Positions 31,399 to 44,300 of a stretch of DNA of 64,000 bases are shown here, piece after piece. A program made the position numbers and the translations under genes. The notes below the pieces were generated by a model. That model was not told the DNA's origin. It did not search any database and saw only the letters and a list, made by a program, of their open reading frames with translations. The stretch comes from Scilla litardierei. Lineage: Eukaryota > Streptophyta > Magnoliopsida > Asparagales > Asparagaceae. The stretch is from assembly GCA_030789695.1 (NCBI GenBank), contig CM061142.1, forward strand, positions 159,714,391 to 159,778,390, read 5' to 3'. How positions within the stretch are numbered: the stretch's first letter is position 1; each line of letters begins with the position of its first letter.

Positions 31399-34300
31399 AG
31401 TAACGGCCGCTTTTCGACCGTTCGTATTTTCTGCGTGCACGTGCTTTATCGTGCACGTATTTTATTTGACTTTTCTGAGCTCCGGCATTTGCGATGCGAT
31501 ATGCCGATGCGATCGTTTGGGGGTGTTGAATTTTATAGTAATTTTTGGGAACGTCTTTCACGGCTCGTTTTTGCGCGAAACGACTTTGAATGATGGGGGC
31601 GTTTTAGTCATTTTGACTCAAAACGCCGTTTCCCATTTTTACGTAAATTCTTGGTAGGTGTTACACATGATCAGGCTCCATAGATCTGTGCGTCTCGTCT
31701 CCACGATCGCACCGGTATTTTCAGATTATTTTTCTGACGCCCGGAATGAACGATATCGCTCGGAGAAATCTGGACCGTTGATTTGCCCATCCAGTTCAAA
31801 TTTCGAATTATTGCCAAATCTGGCTAAATCTTCTATTAGTCTGTTTTGATATCTTTCCTAAACTACTTTTCTAATCTCCCCTAGACGTACCCCAAACTAC
31901 ACACACTCCATCTCTTTACCCAAACTCATTTAACCCTAGGTTTTAATTTCATTTAGCAAATTTCCCAACTATTAAATATTATCCTAACCCTAAAATTTAC
32001 CCTAACCCTAGATCTAAAGCCCCCTCACATAGCAGCCGCAGCCTCCCCCCAAATTTCCCCCGACCCTCTACTCTCTCCCACCCACGGCGGCCGTTCGTCG
32101 CGCCGCCGACCCAAAATTCCCCCTATCCCCTCAGATCTCTCTCGCCCTCTCGCCTATCTCGCGCCGCCGTGGCACCCAGCGCACGCGAACCCGCCGTCGT
32201 GCCGTCTCCTCGGCCCCCCAAGCGCTCGGCGCCACCGCCGAGTCCGATCGCCCCCGATCTCACCGCGGTCCGCCGTCGCGTCGTCTTGACTTCAGCCCTC
32301 GCCGCGATCCGCTGCGCCCCTCGCCATGAACCGCCATCTGCCGCTGCTGCGCAGCGCCCTTCAGCCACCGCCGCGTTCCCCGCCTGCTGCGCCGACGCGT
32401 TCCCCGCTTGCTGCGCCGCCGTGACAGCCGCGGCCTCCCCCTCAGTGCCGTTTTTTCACGCGGCTCTCCCTCACTCACGACCGCCAGCCTCCATTGCCAT
32501 CGTGCTGCCTCCAGTGCGACGTCACATGCCAAGGTCGCACCTCGCACCTCACCTCTCGCTGTGCCGCCTGCGGCCATCGCACGGAGCCCCAGGCCGCGTG
32601 CACGATCGAGATCTGTCTGCAGCCTCCCCACGACACTAGCTCGCCGTTTGTAGTTGGACTGATCGCACTCGCTGACCGCACTTCGTTCGCTGCCCGGACG
32701 AGTCTCACTACGCTACCCGTAGTCGAGACGCCGTTGACGCCGCAGATTCTGTGGCCTCCTGGTGACGCGACTCATTCCTATTACTATTGTCGTAGACGTA
32801 TCGTTACCGGGACCCGCAACCGAAGCAATCTCGATACCGTACCTGTAGCCGTGATATCTCAGCTGCGCTACCCGCAGCTGCTACAATCCTGAGGCGACCC
32901 TCACTGCGCTACCCGTAGTCGGGGGCACGAGCACCGCCACCGTTTCCAGACTCGACGCCAGATTTGTGCGTGTCCCTCGCACCAGGTTGGTCCCTCTAAA
33001 CTCGTAGAGAAACCCACACCGTAGCAAACTGAACCCTAACTAAAATCGGACAACTGTAACTAAATTTATCTTCTGCGCCTTTAAAACGTTGTAAAACAGT
33101 AGATTCGACGACTGGACTTTTGAACTGTGCACATAGGATAGAATCGTCGAATAGGACTGAACATCAAAATTGTGACTTTGACAATTAGGGTAGTCCCGAC
33201 AACCTAGATATGAACATAAATAGGATTTACTGAAAACGCGACCTGACATCGTCGCCGTGACACTATTTCAGACGGACTACCGCGGACGCGACGACTGGAC
33301 GAGACGCTACGGACGGACGACACACTCGCCATCGCAGGCAAGTGTACCCACTTGCGTTTTTAGACCGTGCTTTGGTCTTAGATTACTAAAACTGTTAGAC
33401 TGTGAATGTATAGAACCGGACGTGAAATGATAGCGTCCGGGACGCCCCTGACGACTTAGACTTGACGACGAAGTCTAAGCTCGACAAACAACAACTTTTG
33501 ACACCGTAGGGCTATCTTGTGTGTGCGTGCGTGTGGACACCCTAGAATAACAATTCCGTACACTTGTCGTGTCTTGTCCCTGTTATACAAAAAGCCTTCG
33601 GGCATTTCGGATGCTTTCCTTGCGGAAGTGATCCCTGTTATACAAAAAGCCTTCGGGCGTTTCGGATGCTTTCCTTGCGGAAGTGATCCCTGTTATACAA
33701 AAAGCCTTCGGGCGTTTCGGATGCTTTCCTTGCGGAAGTGATCACTGTTATACAAAAAGCCTTCGGGCGTTTCGGATGCTTCCCTAGCGGAAGTGATCCC
33801 TGTACTTCTTGTCCTGAGTTCCTGGGTTGGGGTAGGGTTGAGCATGTGCACGGTAAGAGGGTCTGATCCCCCTCGAACCGTAAGGCGTGAACCCTTCGTG
33901 TCACACTTGTCTTGTCTTGTCCCGTCCTGTTTGTCCTGTCTTGTCCCGCCACGTCCCGACTTGTCTTGACACCTGTAGGTTAGTCCCCGTAGTTGGTAGC
34001 ACACGCTACGACTACTACTTGTCCCGTTTTACTTTCCTGCTACGTTACTTCCTGTTGTGTTACCTTGTTATAACCTCAGCATGTTAATCAACCAGTAAAC
34101 CGTTGTTTAAAGTTCGGTGCACTTGCAGTAAAGTCTAACCCTTCTTGTAGACTTTACCTGACATACAGTTCCTTTTTCTTGGGTGTTGTACGTCAGGTGT
34201 TCAGCCAGAGTTCGTGGACGAGGCAGACTCACTGGAGTACGAGGAGCCGAGGACGCCGACCCAGAGCACGTGCCTGACATGGACCAGACCTTGAGGTCTT

Positions 34301-34591
34301 TTCAGTCGTCACTTTCAGAGGTTACTGCTTTTAGTTTGTCTTTTTGGTAGTTGTTGCCATGCTTAGGCTTCTTTTAGATTTGTACTCGCTGGATATTATT
34401 TCTCCATATTAATGAATGCCATTTCCTTTCTGTACTTTTGTTGTTCCTAAACTTTATAAATGCAAGAACCTGGAATCTTTCAAAATGGTACCTCCCCTAC
34501 AGACGCTTATTGGGTCCGAGCTTCACAGCTCTGGCCTAAGCGGGCCTCGTCACGTTTCGCTTCCGTCCGTTTTGGGAAGCGGGGCATGACA
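31399..34591 (+). repeat. 3' LTR of LARD (3.19 kb)
   Basis: It is homologous to the 5' LTR throughout. The terminal TG has become AG at 31399. The target tgacg (32763-32767) is uninterrupted here. It has a short extra CTTGTCC-type expansion near 33910-33945. It is followed by the TSD tttgg. Confidence 0.92.
33578..33797 (+). repeat. Four 55-bp tandem repeats in LARD 3' LTR
   Basis: Units start at 33578, 33633, 33688 and 33743. Copy number equals that of the 5' LTR, so the array predates this insertion. Confidence 0.97.
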
Positions 34592-34596
34592 TTTGG

Positions 34597-36281
34597 TTTA
34601 GCTTGGGGAAAGGCGCTCTCATGCATCATTGCATGTGCATGTAGTTGCATTAGGATTTCATGTCATTTATGTCATCATATCCCATTCACCCCCTATTATT
34701 ATCATTGTTCCTCATATTTTTCCATTATGATCACATTGAGGACAATGTGAAGTTTAAGCTTGGGGGAGTGCATTTCCATGCCATTTAGATGCATTAGTTG
34801 CATTTTTACTTTAATTTAGGATTTTTAGAATTTTTCAAATTTTTTCATCATCTTTTCAATTTTTCCATATTATCTTTCGTTTATGTGTGTTCATGCATCA
34901 TGTTGTGTGCTTGATTTTCTTTTCTTTCCTTTCTTTTATTTTTTATTTCTTTATTTTCTTTTCCATCTTTTGCTAGATATGTTCCTTATGATGATATCTC
35001 TTAATGCTTTAGCAATCATCACGATGCTAACTATTCCTTGCCATACTACTTAGAGTATATCATAGTCCGGTTATCCATGTGCTTGCTTATATATTCTTTT
35101 GATGATTCCTCTATATGAATGCATGATATTAATTGAAGCTGAATGTATGGATTTGTGTTTAGTATGCTTTTGTTGGAAGTGCACCAAGATTCATGCATCA
35201 ATTATATATCGGAAGCATCTGCCTTATTGTCTTATTCACTTTCTGTTGCATGCCTGATGTGATTGTACTCTTTACTGCTTGACTTCACTATTTATTGAAA
35301 TGATTGAGAATATCCATGCTTACATATAAGTTTAGTTGATGTATTATCTTATTTAACCATTTGTACACATCTTAGAGTGAACCGTGTGATACACCATTTC
35401 CTTCTCCACATATATCATTTTATTCTCTACATGTCACTTGAGTTCACCTCCTAAAGCTACTTATATCGCATCTATTTTCCAAAAAATCTCTACAAAAGAA
35501 AAAAAGTTAGCTCCAAAAAGTACAAAAAGCCAAAAAGGAGCCATAAACCAAAAATACAAATCATGTAGCTCCTACAAAAATCCAAAAAGAAAAATAAGAA
35601 ACAAAAAGTTCAAAAAGAAAAAAAAATATTTCTCTATCTCATTATTGGAGCCACAAAATACTTGGGAAAACCAAGGCAAAAATCCCATTTCCACTATCAT
35701 ATTCCTTTAGATGCGATGCCTCAAGCTAAGCTTGGGGGGGATGAATTCACTTGACCATATGAGTGAGTGCGACATTAGAGTGGAGAGGTTCACGAATGCG
35801 GAAGTTTGATAATACTGAGACTTAGCGAATTACTTTAGCTATGGAGATTTCTTATGAATTGATATGAAAATGTGAATGACATGATTTATTCCATTCTCCA
35901 TTGCATGCCTAGTGTGATTTTAATATTCTTGTTATAACTCTTGATTGAAAAGTGCATCGCCAACATTTGTATACTAAATTCTATGAAATGCGTGATGTGG
36001 ATATGAATTGATTGTATGAATTTAGAGAGTCCCTTTTGTCGTTCTTAAAAGCTTGCAAGTACCATGTTTAAGTAAGATATGAAATATTTATAGCATGTGA
36101 TTCTTATTTTCTGAGTTATCGTGATGTGTAGCTTATGGCTTGAGATCTGAGAGAATAATCTAGCGACCCCTTCCACTTCGTATTCTTTTTCTTTCATTTC
36201 ATTTCCTTTGTTTTTATTTCCCGAGTTCTTCTCTCTACTTCTCTTCCTCAAGGATGAGTAAGAGGCAAGCTTGGGGGATTT
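34597..36281 (+). other. Non-coding 3' region of older gag-only element
   Basis: It continues the element interrupted at 17304. It parallels 22960-24659 of the young copy, with AAGCTTGGGGG-type motifs near 34757, 35727 and 36268, an A-rich tract at about 35478-35630 and the polypurine tract just before 36282. Confidence 0.75.
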
Positions 36282-38245
36282 TATCGGTCCATATTTTATC
36301 CCTTTTTTCTGCATATTTGCATACCATTTTGATCGCCCATACCGCGCTTTTCACGATTATTCGACGATATTGCGTTACTTTTCACTATTTCTTGTTTTTT
36401 TTGGATTTCAGGAAATATGGAGCGATCGGGAGCAAAAATGAGCTTAAGGGACTTGCACGTGTACCGAAGCGTCGCCCATGGCCCTATCGAAGAGCTAACG
36501 GTACTGGATGATGAGCGGGAGAAGAAGGAGATTGACAGAATCGACGAGGAGGCGAGGATGAGAAGAGTTGATTCAAGAAACAGGCCACTCGACTGAGTAA
36601 CACAACCCACTCGCCGGAGTGAAGAAGCGTACTCGGCTGAGCAATACTGATATGCCAACATCTGCTTGCCTGAGTGCCACATTGTACTCGCCCGAGTGGT
36701 GAATTCCACTGGCCAAGTAAAGCACTTCGCTCGCCCGGGTGAGGTCAGAATTTCTGAAGGAAATCAAAGCAGACTCTCTGAAATTTTGGAAGTACAGCAA
36801 AAGACCATACTCGGCCGAGTAGGAAGTCCACTCGCCCGAGTGAGGAATTCTACTCGGCCGAGGTACACGAGCGCCCAGATTTTCAGACAGCCTCTCACTC
36901 TTTTGAAATCTGATATTATTCCACTAGGCAAAGTATTTTTCTCATATTTTTATGAATAGTTGACTTCATGACGGTTCCAACGCTGCCAAGAACGTACCAA
37001 TCGGAGGTAGGATAAAATCTGAGGAATTTCAGTAGGTTGACGTTGTTGTGCTGAAATCGCTACTCGACCAAAGCTCTGTTCTACTCGGCCGAGTTAGCGT
37101 GGGCCCAGAACTTAAATTGCGGCCAGAGCTGACTTTGGGCACGAATTTCAGAGGGTTTCTCGGGTTATTTGCTAGGGTTTTGAGGTGACTATATATAGGG
37201 AATGTAGCCGCCATTAGATGAGAGTTCCATTTATTTTCTTGGAGACTTTTTTAGAGGTTAGGCCATGCCCTAGGCCCCCTCTTGGATCTAGAAGCTTGTA
37301 TTTGGAATGGATTTCTTCATGAAAGCTAAGTATCTTTGTTATTGTTATTTGAATCTTTGATTTGATATCTTCTTATATGCAAGCAATGTTTTTTATTGAT
37401 TCATATATCGTTATTGCTATGCTTGGTTGATCTTTGTTCTAGGAAAAGGGATGAACCCTATGGATCTAATGCTAGATTTGTGATGAATGAATTTATATGT
37501 TGCTAGAATTGCTAGGAGAGTAGATTGTGATTGATTTATTACGGATAACTAGGAATTTCCATTGATCTAGAGTTTGCAAGAGATTGGGTTCTGATATTTG
37601 GGAATGTCTAGATATTCGATTTAGATTTATAATTGAGATTCACTAGGTTTGGTTTGCAAGAGATTGGACCAAATCTAGCATTTTTATTATAAGTCTATAC
37701 CTATATTCGTTTGCAAGAGATTGGACGAATACGAGCTATCACGGTCTAGATCATAACTCAAGTTTGCACGAGAGTGGGCTTGAGTTGTGATTGGATGATG
37801 ATGTCGATCTTAATGCTAGTGGCTTAGATTAGGGTTTGCACGAGAGTGGGCTCTAATCTAGGTTGCTATAGACTTGCAATAGCGCGAGAGCTTGAGCTTG
37901 GTTCTCTATTTAGTTACAACTAGTTCACCTCAATCCAAGTTTAGTAACATTGAGATTTGTGATTCACAAGGATGCATGACAATCCGTAGTGGGAATTCCC
38001 TAGCCCTAGACACTTTAATTATATTGAATTTTATCCAACATCTTTATCACCGACACCAACATCCATCACCATCGTCATTACATCACATCATAACTATCTC
38101 CACCAATAAACCTTCGTAGTAGAACCAACCTAAGATAAATTGGAGCCAACACCACCTCCTCATGTTAGATAACCTGCTTACCACTTAACCGTGTGCTTGC
38201 GGTAAAACTACAATTATTTTCTGGGTGTATATCCGGGAGCGATCA
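36282..38245 (+). repeat. 3' LTR of older gag-only element (1.96 kb)
   Basis: It starts TATCGGTCC (the G of the terminal TG is lost) and ends GGAGCGATCA. It carries the palindrome cluster and a TATATATA box at 37190-37197. The right flank cacgt is the candidate TSD; its partner would be outside the window. Confidence 0.88.
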
Positions 38246-38805
38246 CACGTCCTCGAGTTTTCATTTGATCTGGTGTCAGACACCCAATCAATATTAGAGG
38301 CACTTTACACACAAACACCACCTGAGCTTCAGGATCAGTTGGATGATTTGTTGCGAAATGGTTGTATACGACCTAACATTGGAGTACTCTTGGAAGGATG
38401 GATCTTGGCGCAAAAATATCGACTAATGTTCACTGAATAAGATGATTGTGAAGAGTGAACATCGTCTTCCTTAAATTGATTATACTTTGATCAACTTGGC
38501 GGATCAAACAAAGTTGGATCTGAGAAGAGGATATCACCAGTCGAAATTTAACGTCTCGAAGAATACCTCCAAGACCAAGTATATTCGTTACAAATACTTG
38601 ATGATGACACTGGTGTGGTCAACCTACCGCTGGTATTCACGAGTCTCATAGTCATTCTACGAGTGCTTGAATATATTCATGGTAGTCCTCTTCAACAACG
38701 TGTTTTAAGGATACTCAGAAGTATGCCAAACATTTGAGGATGGTGCGAGACAATTTGAGACGAACCAAACCAAGATGTGCAAGCATAAGCAGCTACTTCT
38801 TCTTC
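38246..38805 (+). pseudogene. Ty3 reverse-transcriptase remnant
   Basis: The first frame (38225-38440) contains QTPPELQDQLDDLLRNGCIR, matching the start of plant Ty3 RT (substrate-strand entry, PPEL..L..LL..G.IRPS). After a stop and frame changes, pieces of the next RT blocks are readable: a RLP-ID segment, then LRRGYHQ in place of LRSGYHQ, then a KTKYIRYKYLMM segment. The YVDD/FIDD catalytic box is not recognisable (about 38680-38700). A YSEVCQTFEDG-like piece may be the following region. RNase H and integrase are not visible. It is inactive. Confidence 0.65.
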
Positions 38806-39678
38806 GTCTTTCTTGAACTCGTATTCTTCTTTTATCCACTGCTTTCATCTTGTACCCGATTTCCTATGGGTTGAACCTTTTTCTGCCCACCGTATTCCCC
38901 TTCTTTATTTTCTTTTGTCCGCATTCTCTCCTCGAGCCCCAGCCCGGCCTACCCTACCATACCCTACCCTATCGACGACTTTGGCACCCCATTTAATCCC
39001 CTCATCCCATGGCTTCCCCATGTCGACACCCACTCCGTCACCCTGCCTATCTCCCAGCGAGACCAGCCTATCTCGCCTCGCCTGGAGCTCTGCCATCATA
39101 CCCTACTTCGACAACACCTGCCACATCGAGCAGTCATAGCCATCTCACGACATGGATCGACAGCCGTCGATGGCCCACCTATGATATGCTTTAGGATTTT
39201 GGGGATTGTAAGGCTTATCGACGACCCTCACCGCCACCCTCGTTGTTGCCGTATGGTTGAGATGTTGGGAAGTTGCGATTCTTGGGCTTCTTTCGAGCTC
39301 CTTGCCCTGGGTTTTGCCCCTATTGGTGTACCGCTTCGGTTTCTTATTAGGTCCACTCCTTCGTATTTGTTAGACTGTGTGTTCTAGGTCATTGACTTGT
39401 TTAGGGTTAATGGTGATAACTGTGGATGTCAACCAATGGTGTTGGCAAGGGGTATCGTTGGGGATGAGTATTGGTATGCTATCGGCTTTAGGTGTTGAGG
39501 TTCGATGCCAGCCTTGTGCTTGGATTTGGAAGATTTTTTTGGTGTTGGCTTGTTGTTGGCTATTATGGATATTACTGGAAGGAGTTATATCGATAAGTAT
39601 GGTCCTTGAAAGTTGGCCTTGTTTTAGTTTTTGTCGTTTTCCTGGATATTGGCTTGTTGTTGGGTATCATGGGAGTTG
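38806..39678. other. Unassigned interval between RT remnant and solo LTR
   Basis: This is 870 bp in which the RT-RNase H-integrase sequence expected after the RT remnant is not recognisable. A pyrimidine/C-rich part (38880-39180) resembles in composition the GC-rich block of the LTR at 52835. Later, TTGGCTTGTTGTTGG occurs twice (about 39546 and 39649). No convincing gene is seen. Confidence 0.4.
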
Positions 39679-41275
39679 ATGGCTGGTCGTCCCGGAATAC
39701 AACTCCTAAAACAATGTAGTTTTATCGCAAGCGCACGGCTTAGTGGCAAGCGGGTATCGATCACGGGAAGGAACTAATAACGGTAATCTATATGATTTAC
39801 TAAGCTATCGATGGAAAATTAATTTTGAAAGAGTTGATGTCACAATCTGTAACGACCCGGTCCCGGGGATACCCGATAAGTACGAATCCGTATCAGGTAT
39901 TCCCAAAGAGGCGAGTGTTACGTAGAAAGAGAGAAGGAAAGAAAGTAAAAGAACACTGCAGGTCACTACGCACGTTCTGGGAAGTACAAGTAAAGCTCCA
40001 TCACAGATAAAACACTGAGAAAATAAACAAAAGTACAATATTTCATTTTATTTATACAATGAGACAACCTTTTACATACACCATCTGTACAAAAGAGAGA
40101 AGCTACACTGAGACAAACATAATGTTATACAACTCCAAGTCCAGATCCAATTTATACAACTCCAACATCCTCATTGTCACAACCCTAAGTACAAAGGTCT
40201 ACCCGAAAAAGAAACACCAAAGTACAAGTCTCTCATCATACCCCTCGCCACCCAATCCTACAATTGTTCACCAACTCCAAAGCTCCTGCCTCTAACTCCA
40301 ACCTCCAACTCACACAACCTAAAAGTCAACGGGGACACGTCAACGCGTGACCCAGTAGAAACTCCTAACACTCTAGTAGAACCCAGTTTTAGAACTGGTC
40401 TGCCTATCTAGGGAGGGTGGTCTAACAAGTAAGGTTCATGGTGCATAAAAGTGATCACCTTCCAACAAACGAACTTAGTTATGAAAACTTGCAAAACATG
40501 AATATGAAACCATACTATGAAATACAGATATTTAAAGGAAGCATAAGAACATGTTACCATGGGATAGCAGCATTAAAGTAAACAAAAGTAAGGAGACATG
40601 AGATAACAACATTTATAAATTAAAGACATTACTATAAGTTGGTGATTCACATGTTTGGAACTCGTGCATATCGTAGGACGCTAAGGAGGCGGACTTCACC
40701 CAGGGTGGGTGAAAAAGTGGTACCACTCTAGTGACACGAGCACTAGAGGGGCCTCTCGTAACTCCGTACCCGACTGGACAAGGTACCGGAGCGAGACTCA
40801 TCTCGGTTTTTCTGTCGGACAAACGGAGAAAACCATCATTTACCGACATGGTGCGACACGAGCACACCAGCAGCCTCTCTAGCCCTCTCAAACTCCCCTT
40901 CCGAGGGTGACACATTGGGCGAGATAATCGTATTGCCGTCCTCTCCTTAACACCTAAAATTTACCCGTGTTCCCCCAAACCCACATCTGGAGTCTCACCC
41001 ATTTCAAGAATGGACCGAGTCCTGCGATATCAGACTCTCTGCTCACTCTCAGGTTTTAGAACATTTTATCGTTTCATCGTCTAGTGGCCTCTACTACCGC
41101 TTTTACATCTTTCCATTACTTTCGTCACTTCACTGATGTCGTGTTCTAAACAATGAACATCGTCTTCCCATTCACTTAATTACATCCTTTTCCAAAGTGA
41201 AAACATTTCATGAACATCCTCATAAAAACGTATCTCAAGAGCATACTATTGTGAGCACAAATACCATAAACAAAT

Positions 41276-43771
41276 TTAACTTAAGTTAGACATATTTCTC
41301 ATCATCATCATAATATAAGACATAATATATGAACGGATTAATAACTGAAATTGAATAAAACATAAATTGACAAAGTATGGCAATTAACATGATCAAATTC
41401 AGCTTAAGATAACAATACAACATAACAATTTCTAAGCAAAGTTAACCAAGGTTGTAAAAAAACGCTAGGCGCTAGGCGTTCGGATTGCTAGCGCCTAGCG
41501 CCCAGAGCATTAATCGGGGATTAATCGGGGATTAATCGGCCTAGGCGGATTTGCATTTTTTAATTATTTTTATATAATATATTTATGTTTATATATAAAT
41601 ATAAATATATATTATTTAAAATACATCAAATATTTAATACATACTAAATCAAATCCAGTTTACCTACTTTAGAGTATTTGTGTGCAACAAAATAAAATTT
41701 AAACGATACTCTTGTGCAATTAAGCCATTTACCAAAAACACCCAGACACCGCCCAGGAACAGCCTAGGAACCGCCCAGGAACCGTCTAGGAACTGCCCAG
41801 AGCGCCCAGACACCGCCCAGAATGCTTAGGCGGCCGATTATTCCCAAAAACGCCCAAATTGACCGCCCAGGCCATACTCGGAGCGTTTACTGGCCGCCTC
41901 ACGCCTAGGCGCCGCCAGGCGACCGCCCAGGCCGATTTTTAGAACACTGAAGTTAACACATGAATCTGTCTAAACTATCACAACAGAAAGAATGCTACTG
42001 CGGACCTATCTACAGTCAGATTTAGCTTCTGGTCTCTCTTCATAGTTGTAGATCTATGGGTTCTACATAAGCACACCAAATTTCAGAGAATAATTCCAAG
42101 TATATGAATTATGGTGATTTTTCTCATAACAGGCACAGTTTCAGTCTGCAGAAACAGAAACTGGGGCATTTCCAAGTCCAAATTACTACTAGTTAAAGAC
42201 ATAGTAAAATTTTGAAAAAATTATGGGTTGAAAATCTTGAAGCCAGCTTTCCAACGGCACCAAGATTATTACGTTTCATTAAGTGTGCAGGGTTTTCTAC
42301 TCATTTTACTGAAGGGTGTCCAGACTGTCTAAAAACAGACCAGTTTCTTTAAGAAACTGAATTTTTACCCTAGTTTTCAGTTCGAATTTGCAAAACTTGT
42401 AAATGTGAAAGTTATTAAGGACTTCAATATGAGCAACATATATTTTTTAATGCATTTCCATGTAGCCAATTAAGTGTAGCAAGCTACCAAAGTCTAAGCC
42501 AATTCTGTGTAAATTTCAGCATGTTGTTCATCTAGCTAATTTCACATAACATATTAACATAAATGAATTCCTAGTCCTAAAACTAAATTCTACTATAAGT
42601 GATAGGAATTTATACCTCCAAAGTCCTCCAAAATTTTCTTTGGCCCTTCTTATTTCCTTGATGAATTTTTTGGTCTCTTAGTCTCCTCCTTCAACCTCCT
42701 CGCTTGGCCTTCAAAATTGGAATTTTTGGAGTATTTTTGGTGAGAATTTGGAGGTAAAATGATGAGGAATGGATGTTGGTTAACTTAAGTTAGACATATT
42801 TCTCATCATCATCATCACATAAGACATAATATATGAACGGATTAATAGATGAAATTGAATAAAACATAAATTGACAAAGTATGGCAATTAACATGATCAA
42901 ATTCAGCTTAAGACAAAAATACAACATAACAATTTCTAAGCAAAGTTAACACATGATCTGTCTAAACTGTCACAATAGAAAGTATGCTACTGCCGACCTA
43001 TCTACAGTTAGATTTAGCTTCTGGTCCCTTCTTCAAATTTGTAGATCTATGGGTTCTACATAAGCACACCAAATTTCAGAGAATAATTCCAAGTATATGA
43101 ATTATGGTGATTTTTCTCATAACAGGCACAGTTTCAGTCTGCAGAAACAGAAACTGTGGCATTTCCAAGTCCAAATTACTACTAGTTTATGACAGAGTAA
43201 AAATTTGAAAAAATTATGGATTGAAAATCTTGAAGCCAGCTTTCCAACGGCACCAAGATCATTACGTTTCAGTAAGTGTGCAGGGTTTTCTACTCATTTT
43301 ACTGAAGGGTGTCCAGACTGTCTAAAAACAGACCAGTTTCTTTCAGAAACTGAATTTTTACCCTAGTTTTCAGTTCGAATTTGTAAAACTTGTAAATGTG
43401 AAAGTTATTAAGGACTTCAATATGAGCAATATATAATTTTTATGCATTTCCATGTAGCCAATTAAGTTTTGCAAGCTACCAAAGTCTCAGCCAATTCTGG
43501 GTAAATTTCAGCATGTTGTTCATCTAGCTAATTTCACATAACATATTAACATAAATGGAATTCCTAGTTCTAAAACTAAATCCTACTATAAGTGATAGGA
43601 ATATCTACCTCCATAAGTCCTCCAAAATTTTCTTTGACCCCTCTTATTTCCTTGATGAATTTTTTGGTCTCCTAGTCTCCTCCTTCAACCTCCTAGCTTG
43701 GCCTTCAAAATTGGAATTTTTGGAGTATTTTTGGAGAGAATTTGGAGGTAGAACGATGAGGAATGGATATG
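41276..43771. repeat. ~993-bp tandem duplication within LTR
   Basis: Two copies start TTAACTTAAGTTAGACAT. Copy 1 is 41276-42779 including the MITE; copy 2 is 42780-43771. The right LTR has one copy (from 49227). The copies match the right LTR unequally along their length. Confidence 0.85.
41447..41949. mobile_element. hAT-type MITE (503 bp)
   Basis: It is flanked by the 8-bp duplication aagttaac (41439-41446 and 41950-41957); the unoccupied site is visible in the sister copies near 42940 and 49390. The termini CAAGGTTGTAAAAA and TTTTTAGAACACTG form imperfect inverted repeats extending into CGCTAGGCGCTAGGCG / CGCCTAGGCG. There is no coding capacity. An 8-bp TSD and CA...TG ends fit the hAT superfamily. 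Confidence 0.88.
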
Positions 43772-44286
43772 TGTTTTTGGTGGTGGGATAGGTGGTGCTT
43801 AGGGAGGAGAGTGGTGGTGGGAAGGGGGAGCAAAGGGGAGAACAAGGGTGGTATTTTCAGCCAAGGCTAAAATGAGGGAGACAGAGATATTTTTGAGTTT
43901 TTTTTTCTTTTGATGTTTCTTTGCCTTGAAAATTGTTTTCCCTAAAATCCTCTCCACCCTTCATCAAGTCAAGATCTTAGCCATGTGTTATCTCTTTAAC
44001 TCATAAGATGACACCTCACTAGTGTGTTGTCATAGTTAAAATTTTCTCAATTTGTATTTAATGAAAAATAAAAATACAAGAAGAAATACCTTATACACCT
44101 TAAATATATGGTATTCATCCAAATACTCCTATTCACTAATATCAAATGATGAGTTTAAAATCTTATAAAAATAATTCCCACACCAAATAATTAAAATAAA
44201 AATACAAGCATACTCCCAAAAATAATATGTACGCATTTACGCCAAAATACGTATAAATACGCGTACATTAAAATTGGGGTCATTCA

Positions 44287-44300
44287 TTCTACCCACCTTA
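44287..44300 (-). promoter_or_regulatory. Polypurine tract of minus-strand LARD
   Basis: On the minus strand this reads TAAGGTGGGTAGAA, directly before the LTR. It matches AAGGTGGGTAGAA before the LTR at 31399 and AAGGAGGGAAGAA before the LTR at 52835. Confidence 0.7.

Larger units (their letters stand above)
17305..34591 (+). mobile_element. LARD-like LTR element with complete TSD
   Basis: A non-coding LTR element spans 17.3 kb including a nested insertion; without it the length is about 9.1 kb. It is flanked by the 5-bp duplication tttgg (17300-17304 and 34592-34596). The 5' LTR is 17305-28654 (interrupted at 18674-26854), the internal region 28655-31398 and the 3' LTR 31399-34591. The LTRs differ by roughly 2% by eye over their first 1.4 kb. 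The size and lack of coding capacity fit the LARD class of large retrotransposon derivatives. It must be mobilised in trans. Confidence 0.9.
13343..38245 (+). mobile_element. Gag-only LTR element, older copy, split by a LARD
   Basis: The 5' LTR (13343-14933) has lost its start to the copia insertion. A decayed primer site, a broken Gag-like frame (15122-17004) and a non-coding 3' region interrupted at 17305-34596 follow, then the 3' LTR (36282-38245). Excluding insertions it is about 7.6 kb. The ORF end, the A-rich tract, the AAGCTTGGGGG motifs and the LTRs all resemble the young element at 18674-26849. It is inserted in a Ty3 reverse-transcriptase remnant that resumes at 38246. Confidence 0.85.
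39848..44286 (-). repeat. 3' LTR of minus-strand LARD, enlarged to 4.4 kb
   Basis: It is homologous to 47800-50734 but longer because a ~1-kb segment is tandemly duplicated (41276-42779 and 42780-43771) and the first copy contains a 503-bp MITE. Short frames conserved between the LTRs (for example 40613-40915 minus) do not resemble proteins. Confidence 0.88.

Noticed and set aside
36254..36511. Short frames near LTR starts (for example MERSGAK-like peptides) conserved between families.
   Set aside because: The nucleotide sequence around the acceptor-like CAG is conserved, but the frames differ between families, so coding is unlikely.
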